From assembly GCA_025923995.1 (NCBI GenBank), contig JAICEW010000012.1, positions 1 through 42,658 on the forward strand: 42,658 nt of DNA, given 5' to 3'. The translations under genes were made by a program, and so were the position numbers. Positions 19,226-28,716 of the stretch are shown one piece after another. Position 1 is the stretch's first letter; every line of letters starts with the position of its first letter. Below the pieces are notes generated by a model. It ran no database searches. It saw only the letters and a program-made list of their open reading frames with translations, and was not told the origin of the DNA. Origin of the DNA: Vicinamibacteria bacterium. Its GTDB lineage: Bacteria > Acidobacteriota > Vicinamibacteria > Fen-336.

Positions 19226-20611
19226 ATGGCCCTGGAGGAGCCGGCCGACAGCTCGGGACTGGTCCGCCGCCTGGGCACCTGGGACGCGGTCCTGGTCACC
19301 ATCGGCTCCGTCCTGGGGACCGGCATCTTCCTCACGACGTCGGACGTGGCGCGGGCGCTGCCGCACCCGGGCCTGATCCTGCTCGCGTGGGCGGCGGGAG
19401 GGCTGCTGACGCTCGCGGGTGCGCTCACGTACGCCGAGCTGGGCGTGATGTTCCCGCGGGCGGGCGGCCAGTACCACTACCTCAAGGAGGCGTACGGCCC
19501 GCTGTGGGGCTTCCTGTTCGGCTGGACGTGCTTCCTCGTCATCATGAGCGGCGGCATCGCCGCGCTGGCGGTCGGCTTCGGCGAGTACCTGGGCTTCTTC
19601 CTGCCGTTCTTCTCCACGAAGCACGAGCTGTTCCGCGTGCCGCTGGGGCCGGTGACGTGGGCCGTCAACGGGGGGCAGCTCGCGGGCGCGCTCGCGATCG
19701 CCTTCCTGACCGCCGTGAACTGCCTGGGCCTCAAGGAGGGCGCGCGCCTGCAGAACGCCGTGACGCTGGTCAAGATCGGCTCCATCGTGGGGCTGGCGGT
19801 GTTCGGGCTGCTCGGACCCGCGCCGGCGATGCCCGACTACGACGCCCCCTTGCCGAGCGGCGGGCTCATGGCCGCCTTCGGCGTCGCGATGATCGCGGTG
19901 CTGTGGAGCTACGACGGCTGGTACGGGTTCACGCCGCTCGCGGGCGAGGCGCGCGAGCCGCAACGCACCATCCCCCGCGGGCTGATCGGGGGCACCGCGG
20001 TGATCACGCTGCTGTACGTGCTCATGAACGTGCTCTACGTGCGCGTGCTGCCCATCGGCGTCATGACGGAGACGGCCCGCATCGGCGAGGCGGCGGCGGG
20101 AGTGCTGTTCGGGCCCTGGGGCGCACGCGTCATCTCGGTCGCGGTCGTGGTGTCGACCTTCGGCTGCCTGTCCTCCACCATCCTCTACGCGGCGCGCATC
20201 TACCTGCCGATGGCGCAGGACGGGCTGTTCTTCCGCGCGCTGGCGACGGTTCACCCGCGCTCGCTCGTGCCCGCCGCGTGCCTGCTGGCCCAGGGCGCGT
20301 GGGCCATCGCCCAGACGTTCTCGGGGACGTACGAGCAGCTCTACACGTACGTGACGTTCGCCCTGTTCGTCTTCCACGCCGCCACCGGCGCGGCCGTCAT
20401 GGTGCTGCGGCGGACGCGGCCCGACGCGCCGCGTCCGTACCGCACATGGGGCTACCCCTGGGTGCCCCTCGTGTTCATCGCCTGGTCGCTCGTGTTCGTG
20501 GCCAACACGCTCGTGAGCCGGCCGGTCGAGTCGGGGATCGGCCTCCTGCTCATCGCGCTGGGCGTGCCCGCCTACCTCGGGTGGCGGCGCGGGGTCAGCG
20601 CTGCAGGGTGA
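19226..20611 (+). CDS. APC-family amino acid permease
   Basis: [84 protein letters not shown]. Confidence 0.93.
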   Translation: MALEEPADSSGLVRRLGTWDAVLVTIGSVLGTGIFLTTSDVARALPHPGLILLAWAAGGLLTLAGALTYAELGVMFPRAGGQYHYLKEAYGPLWGFLFGWTCFLVIMSGGIAALAVGFGEYLGFFLPFFSTKHELFRVPLGPVTWAVNGGQLAGALAIAFLTAVNCLGLKEGARLQNAVTLVKIGSIVGLAVFGLLGPAPAMPDYDAPLPSGGLMAAFGVAMIAVLWSYDGWYGFTPLAGEAREPQRTIPRGLIGGTAVITLLYVLMNVLYVRVLPIGVMTETARIGEAAAGVLFGPWGARVISVAVVVSTFGCLSSTILYAARIYLPMAQDGLFFRALATVHPRSLVPAACLLAQGAWAIAQTFSGTYEQLYTYVTFALFVFHAATGAAVMVLRRTRPDAPRPYRTWGYPWVPLVFIAWSLVFVANTLVSRPVESGIGLLLIALGVPAYLGWRRGVSAAG

Positions 20612-21134
20612 TCAGGATCGTCCCCGACTCTCCCGTGGGACCCAGGTTGACGATGTATACGCGCGCCCCCTGGGGCTGGGTGACGTTGATCGTGATCACG
20701 GCCGGCTTGACGGAGGGGTTGATGTTGGCACCCAGCGGCGTGCACGCCGCCGAGGCGCTCAGGTTCTGCTCGATGAGGTCGATGAAGTCGTCCACGGTGC
20801 AGGTGGTGCCCGAGAAGATGATCAGCCCCATCCGGTTGGTGGCGAACGTCCATTCCAGGGTCGCGCGCAGGGTGCCGGGAGCGGAGATGGTGAAGTCGCC
20901 GATCGCGATCTCGCCCGGGTCGAGCGGGGGAAAGGTCGACTGCAGGAGGACGAAGGGGGCGAGCGTGGGCGTCGGTACCGGCGTGCTCACCGGATCCGGT
21001 CCGGTGCCGCCGCCGCAGGAGGGCAGCAGCGCCGCCAGGACCAGCCCGAGCGCCAGCCGGAGACCACGCGATCGCAGGATCACGGTTCTACCCTCCTTCT
21101 TGCCGTTCGAGCCACGAGTGCCCGATTGCCACAC
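20595..21134 (-). CDS. hypothetical lipoprotein
   Basis: Likely starts near 21083 (ILRSRGLRLALGLVLAALLPSCGGG lipobox); C-terminal [43 protein letters not shown]. Overlaps convergent permease end by 17 bp. Confidence 0.6.
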   Translation of the reverse strand: MWQSGTRGSNGKKEGRTVILRSRGLRLALGLVLAALLPSCGGGTGPDPVSTPVPTPTLAPFVLLQSTFPPLDPGEIAIGDFTISAPGTLRATLEWTFATNRMGLIIFSGTTCTVDDFIDLIEQNLSASAACTPLGANINPSVKPAVITINVTQPQGARVYIVNLGPTGESGTILITLQR

Positions 21135-21196
21135 CTGAGAGTGTCGGAATTGCGCGAGATGTTACACCCCCTCGGCTTCAGGGGGCCGGGCAGGGC

Positions 21197-22000
21197 ATGA
21201 GCGGGCCGGGAAGGGGACTGGCCGCGGTCGGGAGGCGCCTCTGGAAGGTGGGCGGTACCCTGCTGGGCCGCGACACGATGGTCATGACCAACGCGATCGC
21301 GTTCAACTTCCTGCTCTGCCTGTTCCCGCTGCTCCTGGTGCTGGTGGCCGCGGCGCAGTCGCTGCCCGGCCGCCGCGCCTCTTCGGCGGTGCTGCTGGTG
21401 ATGCACGAGCTCATCCCGTTCGAGCGGGAGGCGCTCGCACTGTCGGTGCAGAGCCTGCGTCGGCTGGCCCCTGGGCTCACGGCCGTCTCGCTGCTCATGA
21501 TCGTGTGGGGCTCCTCGGGCATCTTCATGCCCGTCGAGATGGCGCTGGCGCAGGCCTGGGGCAGCCAGCCCCGCGCCTGGGCCAAGAGCCGGGGGCTGGC
21601 CTTTGCGGCGACGCTGGGCGGCGGCCTGCTCGCGTTCCTGTCGGTCGCAGTGACCGTGCTGGCGCGCAGCTACGACGACGTCTGGCCGCGGCTCGCGGAA
21701 TACGGGGCCCGCGCGAGCGCGCTGCTGCTCACGTACGTCCTCTTCTACCTGATCTACCTGCTCATCCCGTCGCCGTCGGTGGGCAGCGGCGTCGCGCTGC
21801 GCAGCGCGCTGTGGGCGGGCACGGCCTGGGAGGCGGCCAAATACGTGTTCGTCATCAACCTGGCCCGCGCGAACCTCCGGCTGTTCTACGGGCCGCTCGC
21901 GTTCGCGGTGTCGCTCGTGCTGTGGGCGCAGCTCACCAGCATGGTGCTCGTCTTCGGCGCGCTCATGGTCCCGGCGCCGGGACGACGTCGTCAGGAGTGA
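21197..22000 (+). CDS. YihY/BrkB-family membrane protein
   Basis: GRDTMVMTNAIAFNFLLCLFPLLLVLVAAAQSLPG...LLIPSPSVGSGVALRSALWAGTAWEAAKYVFVINLARANLRLFYGPLAFAVSLVLWAQLTSMVLVFGAL. Confidence 0.88.
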   Translation: MSGPGRGLAAVGRRLWKVGGTLLGRDTMVMTNAIAFNFLLCLFPLLLVLVAAAQSLPGRRASSAVLLVMHELIPFEREALALSVQSLRRLAPGLTAVSLLMIVWGSSGIFMPVEMALAQAWGSQPRAWAKSRGLAFAATLGGGLLAFLSVAVTVLARSYDDVWPRLAEYGARASALLLTYVLFYLIYLLIPSPSVGSGVALRSALWAGTAWEAAKYVFVINLARANLRLFYGPLAFAVSLVLWAQLTSMVLVFGALMVPAPGRRRQE

Positions 22001-23876
22001 GCCAGAGCACCTCGTAGGGCCGAAGCGTCACCCGGAACCCATCGCCGGTGACGGCGCCCCGCTCGCGCCCGGTGATGCGGTCGCGCCAGGCGATCGCGCG
22101 GGAGCCGAGGTCGTCGCGCGCGAGGTCGACCTCCTGGGTCCCGGTCGTGACGTTGGTCAGCGCCAGCACGGGCGGGGGGCCGCTCGCGCCGCCCCGGCGC
22201 ACGGCGAACACCCCGGGCCCGGCGTCCAGCACGCGCTGGGTCGCGTTGGGGTGGAACGCCGGCGTCGCGATCCGCCGCCGCACCAGCCGGCGGAACCGGA
22301 CCGCCACCTCGTGCACCCACGAGTGGCGGTCGCGCAGCTTCTCGAACAGCGCGGTCTCGTCGATCGTCTTGCGGTTGATGCTGCGTGCCTCCGAGCCCTT
22401 CAGCACGGGCGCCGTGTCGTTCTTCGCGCCGAACAGGCTGGGCAGGTAGACGCCGGGGACGCCCATCAGCGCGAGCGCGATCGAGCGGCTGGCCAGGAAC
22501 CGGTTGACCTGCAGCGACTGGGTCTCGTCCGCGTCCTCGCGGTTGAGCGCGCTGTACCAGGTCACGTTCAGCTCGTACGGGCTGCGCGTGCCGTCCCCGT
22601 TCGCGCGGTGGGAGACGAGGCCGCCGTGCGCGAGCGCCCGCTCCACCAGCGCGTCGATCTGCTCGGCGGTGAGGATGCCCTTGGCTCCCGAGAGCCCGAT
22701 GCCGTCGTGCGAGTCGAGGAAGTTGAAGTAGGTCGCGGTGGTCGAGATGCGGCGCAGGGACGCCGCCCACTCGCGCAGCCGCGTGACATCGCCCGTGTGG
22801 AACGTGTGCAGGACGAGGGGAGGCAGCGCGAAGTTGTAGACCATCTGCGCCTCGTTCGTCCCGTCGCCGAAGTAGCTGACGTTGTCCTCGTGCGGCACGT
22901 TGGTCTCGGTGACCAGCGCGACCTGCGGCGCCACCACGTCCAGCACCGCGCGGAAGAGCTGGACGAGCGCGTGCGTCTCGCGCAGGTGCGCGCAGCGCGT
23001 GCCCAGCTCGCGCCAGATGTAGGTCACCGCGTCCAGCCGGATCATGTCGGCTCCGCGCCGGACGTAGTCGAGCAGGATGTCCAGCACGCGCAGCAGGACC
23101 CGCTCGCTCCTGAAGTTGAGGTCCACCTGGTCGGGGCTGAACGTGGTCCAGACCCACCGCGGGCCGTGCAGTCCCTGGAAACGCGTGAGCAGGTCCGACG
23201 TGCGCGGACGCAGGATGAGCCGCAGGTGGTCGGGATCGATGGCGTCGCGCGTGTTGAAGGCGACGAAGAAGTCCTCGTAGCCCGGGCGGCCGTTCAGGTA
23301 GCGCTGGAACCAGCGGCTCTTGGCGGAGGCGTGGTTGAAGACGCCGTCGAACATCAGGCGGAAGCGGCTGCTGAGCTGCTCGATCTCCTGCCAGGTCCCC
23401 AGCCGCGGGTCCACCTCGGTGTAGTCGATGATCGAGAAGCCGCGGTCGGACGTGTAGGGGAAGAAGGGCAGGATGTGCACGGTGTTGATGGCGCCGCGCA
23501 TGAAGAGGTCGAGGAAGTCGGAGAGGGCGCGCAGCGGCGTCTTGCCGGGGCTGGTCAGCAGGTCGCCGTAGGTGATGAGGATGACGTCCCGCTCGGTGAA
23601 GCGCTCGTTGGGGTCGAAGGTCGGCTCCTCCGCCAGCATCTCGGGCGTCTTGTGGGCGTGGTAGACCTTCATCAGGCGCTCGACCTCGGCGTAGCACGCC
23701 TGCGCACGCTCGGGGCCGTAGAGCACCGTCAGCTTCTCCAGCACGCGCGCCCGCTGATCCGGCCGCACCTCGAGCAGCGGCCGGCTGAAGTCGGGCTCGG
23801 GCAGATGGGTGCGCTGGTAGCGGGCGGGCAGGAGCGGGGCCGCCTGCGGGGAATCCCCAACCATCGGTGATTCCAC
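21963..23876 (-). CDS. GH13 sugar phosphorylase (sucrose phosphorylase-like, GH13_18 type)
   Basis: AINTVHILPFFPYTSDRGFSIIDYTEVDPRLGTWQEIEQL; catalytic-type motifs MIRLDAVTYIWRELG, LVTETNVPHEDNVSYFGDGTNEAQMVYNFALPPL, FLDSHDGIGLSG. Confidence 0.9.
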   Translation of the reverse strand: MESPMVGDSPQAAPLLPARYQRTHLPEPDFSRPLLEVRPDQRARVLEKLTVLYGPERAQACYAEVERLMKVYHAHKTPEMLAEEPTFDPNERFTERDVILITYGDLLTSPGKTPLRALSDFLDLFMRGAINTVHILPFFPYTSDRGFSIIDYTEVDPRLGTWQEIEQLSSRFRLMFDGVFNHASAKSRWFQRYLNGRPGYEDFFVAFNTRDAIDPDHLRLILRPRTSDLLTRFQGLHGPRWVWTTFSPDQVDLNFRSERVLLRVLDILLDYVRRGADMIRLDAVTYIWRELGTRCAHLRETHALVQLFRAVLDVVAPQVALVTETNVPHEDNVSYFGDGTNEAQMVYNFALPPLVLHTFHTGDVTRLREWAASLRRISTTATYFNFLDSHDGIGLSGAKGILTAEQIDALVERALAHGGLVSHRANGDGTRSPYELNVTWYSALNREDADETQSLQVNRFLASRSIALALMGVPGVYLPSLFGAKNDTAPVLKGSEARSINRKTIDETALFEKLRDRHSWVHEVAVRFRRLVRRRIATPAFHPNATQRVLDAGPGVFAVRRGGASGPPPVLALTNVTTGTQEVDLARDDLGSRAIAWRDRITGRERGAVTGDGFRVTLRPYEVLWLTPDDVVPAPGP

Positions 23877-23933
23877 CGTAACGCCGCGCCCGACCGGCGG
23901 TCAAGGCGCGCGCGCACAGTAGAATCACGCGTC

Positions 23934-25211
23934 ATGCTCCATCCGCTGCTGCTGGCGGCGGGCGAGGGCGGCCACGACGCCGTGCCCCTGCTGCTGGCGG
24001 TGCTGGCGCTGGTCATCGCGGGGGCCAAGGTGGGCGCGGCGGTGGCCGCGCGGCTGGGGCTGCCTGGCGTCCTGGGCGAGCTGCTGGCCGGCCTGCTGCT
24101 CGGGAACCTGGTCCTGCTCGGCGGGCCCGACCTGCGGGTCGTGATGGACAGCGGCGCGCTGCTGCTGCTGGCCGAGCTGGGCGCCGTCCTGCTGCTGTTC
24201 AAGGTCGGGCTGGAGTCCTCGGCCAGCGAGATGATGGCCGTGGGTGGCCGCGCCACGCTGGTGGCGGCGGCCGGAGTGGTCACGCCCATGGCCCTGGGCT
24301 TCGGCGTGGGCGAGCTCATGCGGCCCGACGACCCGTGGATGCTGCACGCGTTCCTGGGCTCGATGCTGGCCGCGACGAGCGTGGGCATCACCGCCCGCGT
24401 GCTGGCGGACGCCGGGGCCGTGCAGACCCCCGCCGCGCGCATCGTGCTGGGCGCGGCCGTGATCGACGACGTGATGGGCCTGGTGGTGCTGGCGGTGGTG
24501 GCCGGGATCATCAACGCGGCCGCCACCGGCGCCGCGCTGGCCGCGGGCACCATCGTCTGGATCGTGGTGAAGGCGGTGCTCTTCCTGGTCGGCGCGCTCC
24601 TGGTCGGAGGCCTGCTGGCCCCGCGCCTGTTCAAGTCCGCGCTGATCCTGCCCGCGGGGGGCGTCTCGGCGGCGCTGGCGCTCGCGCTGTGCCTGCTGTC
24701 CGCCTACCTGGCGGCGGTGGCGGGGCTGGCGCCGATCGTGGGGGCTTTCGCGGCCGGGCTGGTGCTGGACGAGCAGCACGCGGCCGACCACGTCGCCCGC
24801 GGCGAGCGGACGCTCGAGGAGTCGCTGGGCTCGCTGTCGGCGTTCCTGGTGCCGGTCTTCTTCGTCCGGATGGGCATGCTCGTGGACGTGTCGGCGTTCG
24901 CGTCGGCGTCGGTGCTGGGCTTCGCGCTGCTGCTCACGCTGGCGGCGGTCGTCGGCAAGCAGGTGTGCGGGCTGCTGGCCCCGCGCGGCGTGTCCGGCCT
25001 CGTCATCGGCATCGGCATGATGCCGCGCGGCGAGGTCGGCCTCATCTTCGCCGGCATGGGGGCCAAGCTGATGCTGGACGGCCGGCCCGTGGTCGACGCG
25101 GGCACGTACGCGGCCGCGGTGTTCATGGTGATGGCGACGAGCATCGTCACGCCGCCGCTGCTGCAGTGGGCGCTGCGGAGGTCGGAGCGGCGCCGGCTGG
25201 AGGCGGCCTAG
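23934..25211 (+). CDS. CPA2-type cation:proton antiporter
   Basis: GLPGVLGELLAGLLLGNLVLLGG...LLLFKVGLESSASEMM...AATSVGITARVLADAG...VIDDVMGLVVLAVVAG...PRGEVGLIFAGMG. Confidence 0.92.
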   Translation: MLHPLLLAAGEGGHDAVPLLLAVLALVIAGAKVGAAVAARLGLPGVLGELLAGLLLGNLVLLGGPDLRVVMDSGALLLLAELGAVLLLFKVGLESSASEMMAVGGRATLVAAAGVVTPMALGFGVGELMRPDDPWMLHAFLGSMLAATSVGITARVLADAGAVQTPAARIVLGAAVIDDVMGLVVLAVVAGIINAAATGAALAAGTIVWIVVKAVLFLVGALLVGGLLAPRLFKSALILPAGGVSAALALALCLLSAYLAAVAGLAPIVGAFAAGLVLDEQHAADHVARGERTLEESLGSLSAFLVPVFFVRMGMLVDVSAFASASVLGFALLLTLAAVVGKQVCGLLAPRGVSGLVIGIGMMPRGEVGLIFAGMGAKLMLDGRPVVDAGTYAAAVFMVMATSIVTPPLLQWALRRSERRRLEAA

Positions 25212-25837
25212 GGGGTCCCGAGCCCGTCGAACAGGTGGACGCGCCCGCTCTCGAGGAAGTACTCGGCGCCGACGACGAGCAGCCCATCGTCCGCGATCAG
25301 CCGCTCGAGCGACTCGGACCCGTGGCGGAGCTGGTCGACCGCGACCCGCACGTTCGCACGGACGGCCTCGTGGACGAGCGTCTCGAAGTCCATCGGCTGG
25401 CCGGAGCGCAGCAGGCCCTCGACCGACGGGCGGATGCGGTCGACGATCGAGGACAGGCCCCGCGAGGGCGCGCCCTCGGTGCGCCCCAGCGCCTCGAGCG
25501 TCGCCAGGATGGCCCCGCACTGCGAGTGGCCCAGCACCATCACCAGACGCGTGCGGAAGCGCTCGGCCGCGAACTCCACGCTGCCCACCTGCGAGGGCGC
25601 CACGATGTTGCCGGCGACGCGGATCACGAACAGGTCGCCCAGGCCCTGGTCGAACACCAGCTCCGCCGGCACGCGCGAGTCGGAGCAGCCCAGGACGATC
25701 GCGAACGGCGCCTGGCCGGCCACCAGCTCCGCCCGCCGCGCGCGGCTCTCCATCGCGTCGCTGCTGGCCCGCCCCGACGCGAACCGTTCGTTCCCTTCGA
25801 GCAGGCGCGTGAGCGCCCTGGTCGCAGCCGTGGTCAA
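25208..25837 (-). CDS. beta-class carbonic anhydrase
   Basis: LLEGNERFASGRAS...PFAIVLGCSDSRVPAELVFDQGLGDLFVIRVAGNIVAP...VMVLGHSQCGAI; CxDxR and HxxC zinc motifs. Confidence 0.95.
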   Translation of the reverse strand: MTTAATRALTRLLEGNERFASGRASSDAMESRARRAELVAGQAPFAIVLGCSDSRVPAELVFDQGLGDLFVIRVAGNIVAPSQVGSVEFAAERFRTRLVMVLGHSQCGAILATLEALGRTEGAPSRGLSSIVDRIRPSVEGLLRSGQPMDFETLVHEAVRANVRVAVDQLRHGSESLERLIADDGLLVVGAEYFLESGRVHLFDGLGTP

Positions 25838-25876
25838 CGTGCCTCCCGTGTCGCCGGGCGCATTCTATGCGCCCCG

Positions 25877-27664
25877 TTACCGTACGCGAACGGCCTGGTC
25901 GCGATGTTCGCGGACGGGGAAGGGGTCGGCCGGGCCAATCGCCCGACCCTCGATGGTGACGTCCGGGCGCGACAGCCAGCGGCCGGCCTCGAGCACGACC
26001 GGCGCCGCGAGAAGGGTCGCCGCCAGCGCGGCCGCGCGCCGCGGGGGCATCGCGGGCACGCGCGGGAGGACCCACCGCTCGGCCGCCAGCGCGGCGAGGA
26101 GCGCGATCACGGGCACCGTCGTCGCGCCCTGGCGGGCGTAGCCGAAGAACAGGACCGTCGCGGCCAGCTTGCTCGCGAGCAGGGCGAGCCAGGGGAGGAG
26201 CGCCGGCCGCCGCCATCCGGCGAGGAGCCCGGCCGCCGCGACGACCAGCACGAGCACGCTCCAGGCGCTCGCGAGCGCGCCCTGGGGCACGACCAGGTCC
26301 ACCGCGCGCCGCACGCCGGAGAGCCCCACGGGCAGGCCGAAGCCGCCGACGCCGAGCGAGGCGCCCTGCCAGCAGATGCGCAGCTTGCGCGCGCACAGGC
26401 GCAGCCACTCGGCCGGGCGCTCCCGGATCGCCCGCCAGCCCAGCCGGTAGCCCTCGTTGTACAGGCGCACGTGCGGCGGGTAGACGAACGCGAGGTCGGC
26501 GGGCGGCAGCCCCTGGACCAGGAACGCGGGATAGCGCTCGCGCCCGCCGGAGAGGGGCGGGGGCTCGTCCAGCGGCGAGCGATCGAAACCGCCCGTGGCG
26601 CCCGGGTGGTTCGCCAGGAAGAAGTTGAGCGGGCCGTACCCGGACACGAACGGATGGCGGGCGAGGGGGCGCGGGACGTACCCGAAGGCCTCCTCCAGGA
26701 TGCCGAAGTCCGCCGCGCGGACCTCGTGGCCCCCGCGATGGGCGACGGTCGCTGCCACGAACACGGACGTGGTGCGCCGCAGGAACGCGGGCAGCTCGTC
26801 GCGCCTCGTCTCCGCGTCCGGCCGGTAGGGGACGCCAGCCAGCGCGCGCTCCACGCGTCCGATGGCGGCGTCCTCGGCCGGGTCGAACACGCGTGGGCCG
26901 TCGTTGAAGGCCGCGATCCCACGCCACGCGGTGACGTGCCACGGCACCAGGGGCGCGGCGATCGCCGCGGCCGTCAGGGCGAGGCGCGCCGCGGCCGGCT
27001 TCCAGCCGGCGCGGCGCCAGGCGGGAAGCAGCGCCGCGATCACCAGCCCCGCGTACAGGACGTGCTCGACGCGGAAGAGGCACGCGATCCCGTTGAGAGC
27101 CCCGAAGGCGATGAGGGCTGCACCGCGGCCGGCCCGCGCGTCCTCCCAGAGGACGAGCGAGCCGGCGACGAGCAGCAGGTAGGGGACCTCGTTGTTGACC
27201 GCGCTGCCCAGGATCAGGAGGCCGCTCCCGACGGCACAGAGCGCGCCGGCCGTGGCGGCGACGGCGAGCCCGAACGAGCGCAGCACGGCGAGGTAGACGA
27301 GCGCGACCACCAGCGCGCCCATCAGGGCCCACGCGAACCGCAGCCAGGCGAACCCGTCGGCCCGGCCGTTCCACAGCGCGGCCACCAGGTAGCCCGCGCC
27401 GGGCGGGTGGATGGGCAGGCCGAGCTCGAACGCGCGTCCCGTCTGCAGGGCGTGCGCGTAGTCCATCCAGACGGGGGCGTCGCCCTTGTACCAGGCCGTG
27501 TACGGCCACGAGCGGTCCGGCGTCGCCTGCCAGAACAGCACGCGCATGGCGAGCGCGGCGGCGAACAGCGCGAGGCCGACCTGCCACGCGCGCCGGCGAG
27601 AAGGGGTGAGCGCGCCCGGCGGGGCGGGAGGTGCTTTCCGCGGCCCCTTGGGCCGTCGGCTCAC
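25877..27664 (-). CDS. multi-pass membrane protein, GT39/PMT-like glycosyltransferase
   Basis: GTG start at 27664 (GTGA overlap); DAPVWMDYAHALQTGRAFELGLPIHPPGAGYLVAALWNG... with many TM helices. Confidence 0.65.
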   Translation of the reverse strand: MSRRPKGPRKAPPAPPGALTPSRRRAWQVGLALFAAALAMRVLFWQATPDRSWPYTAWYKGDAPVWMDYAHALQTGRAFELGLPIHPPGAGYLVAALWNGRADGFAWLRFAWALMGALVVALVYLAVLRSFGLAVAATAGALCAVGSGLLILGSAVNNEVPYLLLVAGSLVLWEDARAGRGAALIAFGALNGIACLFRVEHVLYAGLVIAALLPAWRRAGWKPAAARLALTAAAIAAPLVPWHVTAWRGIAAFNDGPRVFDPAEDAAIGRVERALAGVPYRPDAETRRDELPAFLRRTTSVFVAATVAHRGGHEVRAADFGILEEAFGYVPRPLARHPFVSGYGPLNFFLANHPGATGGFDRSPLDEPPPLSGGRERYPAFLVQGLPPADLAFVYPPHVRLYNEGYRLGWRAIRERPAEWLRLCARKLRICWQGASLGVGGFGLPVGLSGVRRAVDLVVPQGALASAWSVLVLVVAAAGLLAGWRRPALLPWLALLASKLAATVLFFGYARQGATTVPVIALLAALAAERWVLPRVPAMPPRRAAALAATLLAAPVVLEAGRWLSRPDVTIEGRAIGPADPFPVREHRDQAVRVR

Positions 27665-28686
27665 GAGCGGGCCAGGGCCGTCAGCCGGGCCAGCTGATCC
27701 TTGTGGCCGAGCGCGATCACGACGTCGCCGGCTTCGAGCGTGGTGTCCGGCGTCGGGTTGAACATCATCTGGCCGTTGGGCTTGCGCACGGCCACCACCA
27801 TGATCCCCAGCTCCTGGCGGATGCGGTTGTCCTTGATCTGCGCGTCCACCAGCGACCCGCGCGGGCCGATCGTGACCTCCTCGATCTGCAGCTCCAGGTA
27901 GTCCTCGCGCGTGGCCAGCTCGATGAAGTCGAGCACCGCGGGACGCAGCACCGCCTGCGCGACGCGCTGGCCGCCGATCACGTAGGGGGACACCACGCGG
28001 TTGGCGCCCGCGCGCTTGAGCTTCTTCTCGGCCTCCTCGTCCGCCGCGCGGGCCACGATGTGGAGCTTGTCGCTCATGAGCCGCGCGCTCATCACGATGT
28101 AGAGGTTGTCGGCGTCCGACGCGGCCACGGTCACGAGCGTCCGCGCGCGCTCGACGCCGGCCTTGCGCAGCACGTCGTCCGAGGTGGCGTCGCCGGCCAG
28201 GCCGATCCCGTGTGGGATGTTCAGGTTCTCGACCAGGGCCGCTTCGCGGTCGATGACCACGAACGGCATCTCCATGTTGGAGAACTCCTGGCAGACGATG
28301 TGGCCCATGCGTCCCAGGCCGCACACGACGACGTGACCCTCGATGGTGCTGAGCGTGCGCTCCATGAGCTGCCTCCCCAGCTGCGCCCTGACCTCGCCGC
28401 TCACGATCGAACGGATGATGGCGGTGGCGACGTAGAACAACGAGAAGACGCCCACCAGCAGGTAGGCGATGGTGAAGATCCGCCCCGCCTGGGACAGCGG
28501 GTGGACCTCGAGATAGCCGACGGTCGTGACCGTGATCGCGCTCATGTAGAGGGCGTCGAACGCGTTCCAGCCCTCGACCAGCATGTAGCCGCCCGTGCCG
28601 GCGACGAGCAGCAGCACGGGGACGGCCAGGGCCAGCAGGAACGCCCGCAGGCGAGGTCCGCCCAGGGTAATGGTCGAAGGGTCCAT
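27661..28686 (-). CDS. ion-channel pore plus RCK (TrkA-N/TrkA-C) potassium channel protein
   Basis: ALYMSAITVTTVGYLEVHPLSQAGRIFTIAYLLVGV pore; HVVVCGLGRMGHIVCQEFSNMEMPFVVIDRE Rossmann RCK; C-terminal TrkA-C. Confidence 0.92.
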   Translation of the reverse strand: MDPSTITLGGPRLRAFLLALAVPVLLLVAGTGGYMLVEGWNAFDALYMSAITVTTVGYLEVHPLSQAGRIFTIAYLLVGVFSLFYVATAIIRSIVSGEVRAQLGRQLMERTLSTIEGHVVVCGLGRMGHIVCQEFSNMEMPFVVIDREAALVENLNIPHGIGLAGDATSDDVLRKAGVERARTLVTVAASDADNLYIVMSARLMSDKLHIVARAADEEAEKKLKRAGANRVVSPYVIGGQRVAQAVLRPAVLDFIELATREDYLELQIEEVTIGPRGSLVDAQIKDNRIRQELGIMVVAVRKPNGQMMFNPTPDTTLEAGDVVIALGHKDQLARLTALARS

Positions 28687-28716
28687 GGAAGGCCACGAGC
28701 ATACAATGGCCGAACC

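Noticed and set aside
22251-23870. 539-aa plus ORF antisense to the GH13 enzyme
   Set aside because: Antisense artefact; the opposite strand has clear catalytic motifs.
24335-27697. 1120-aa plus ORF
   Set aside because: Low-complexity alternative frame/antisense over antiporter, carbonic anhydrase and GT genes.
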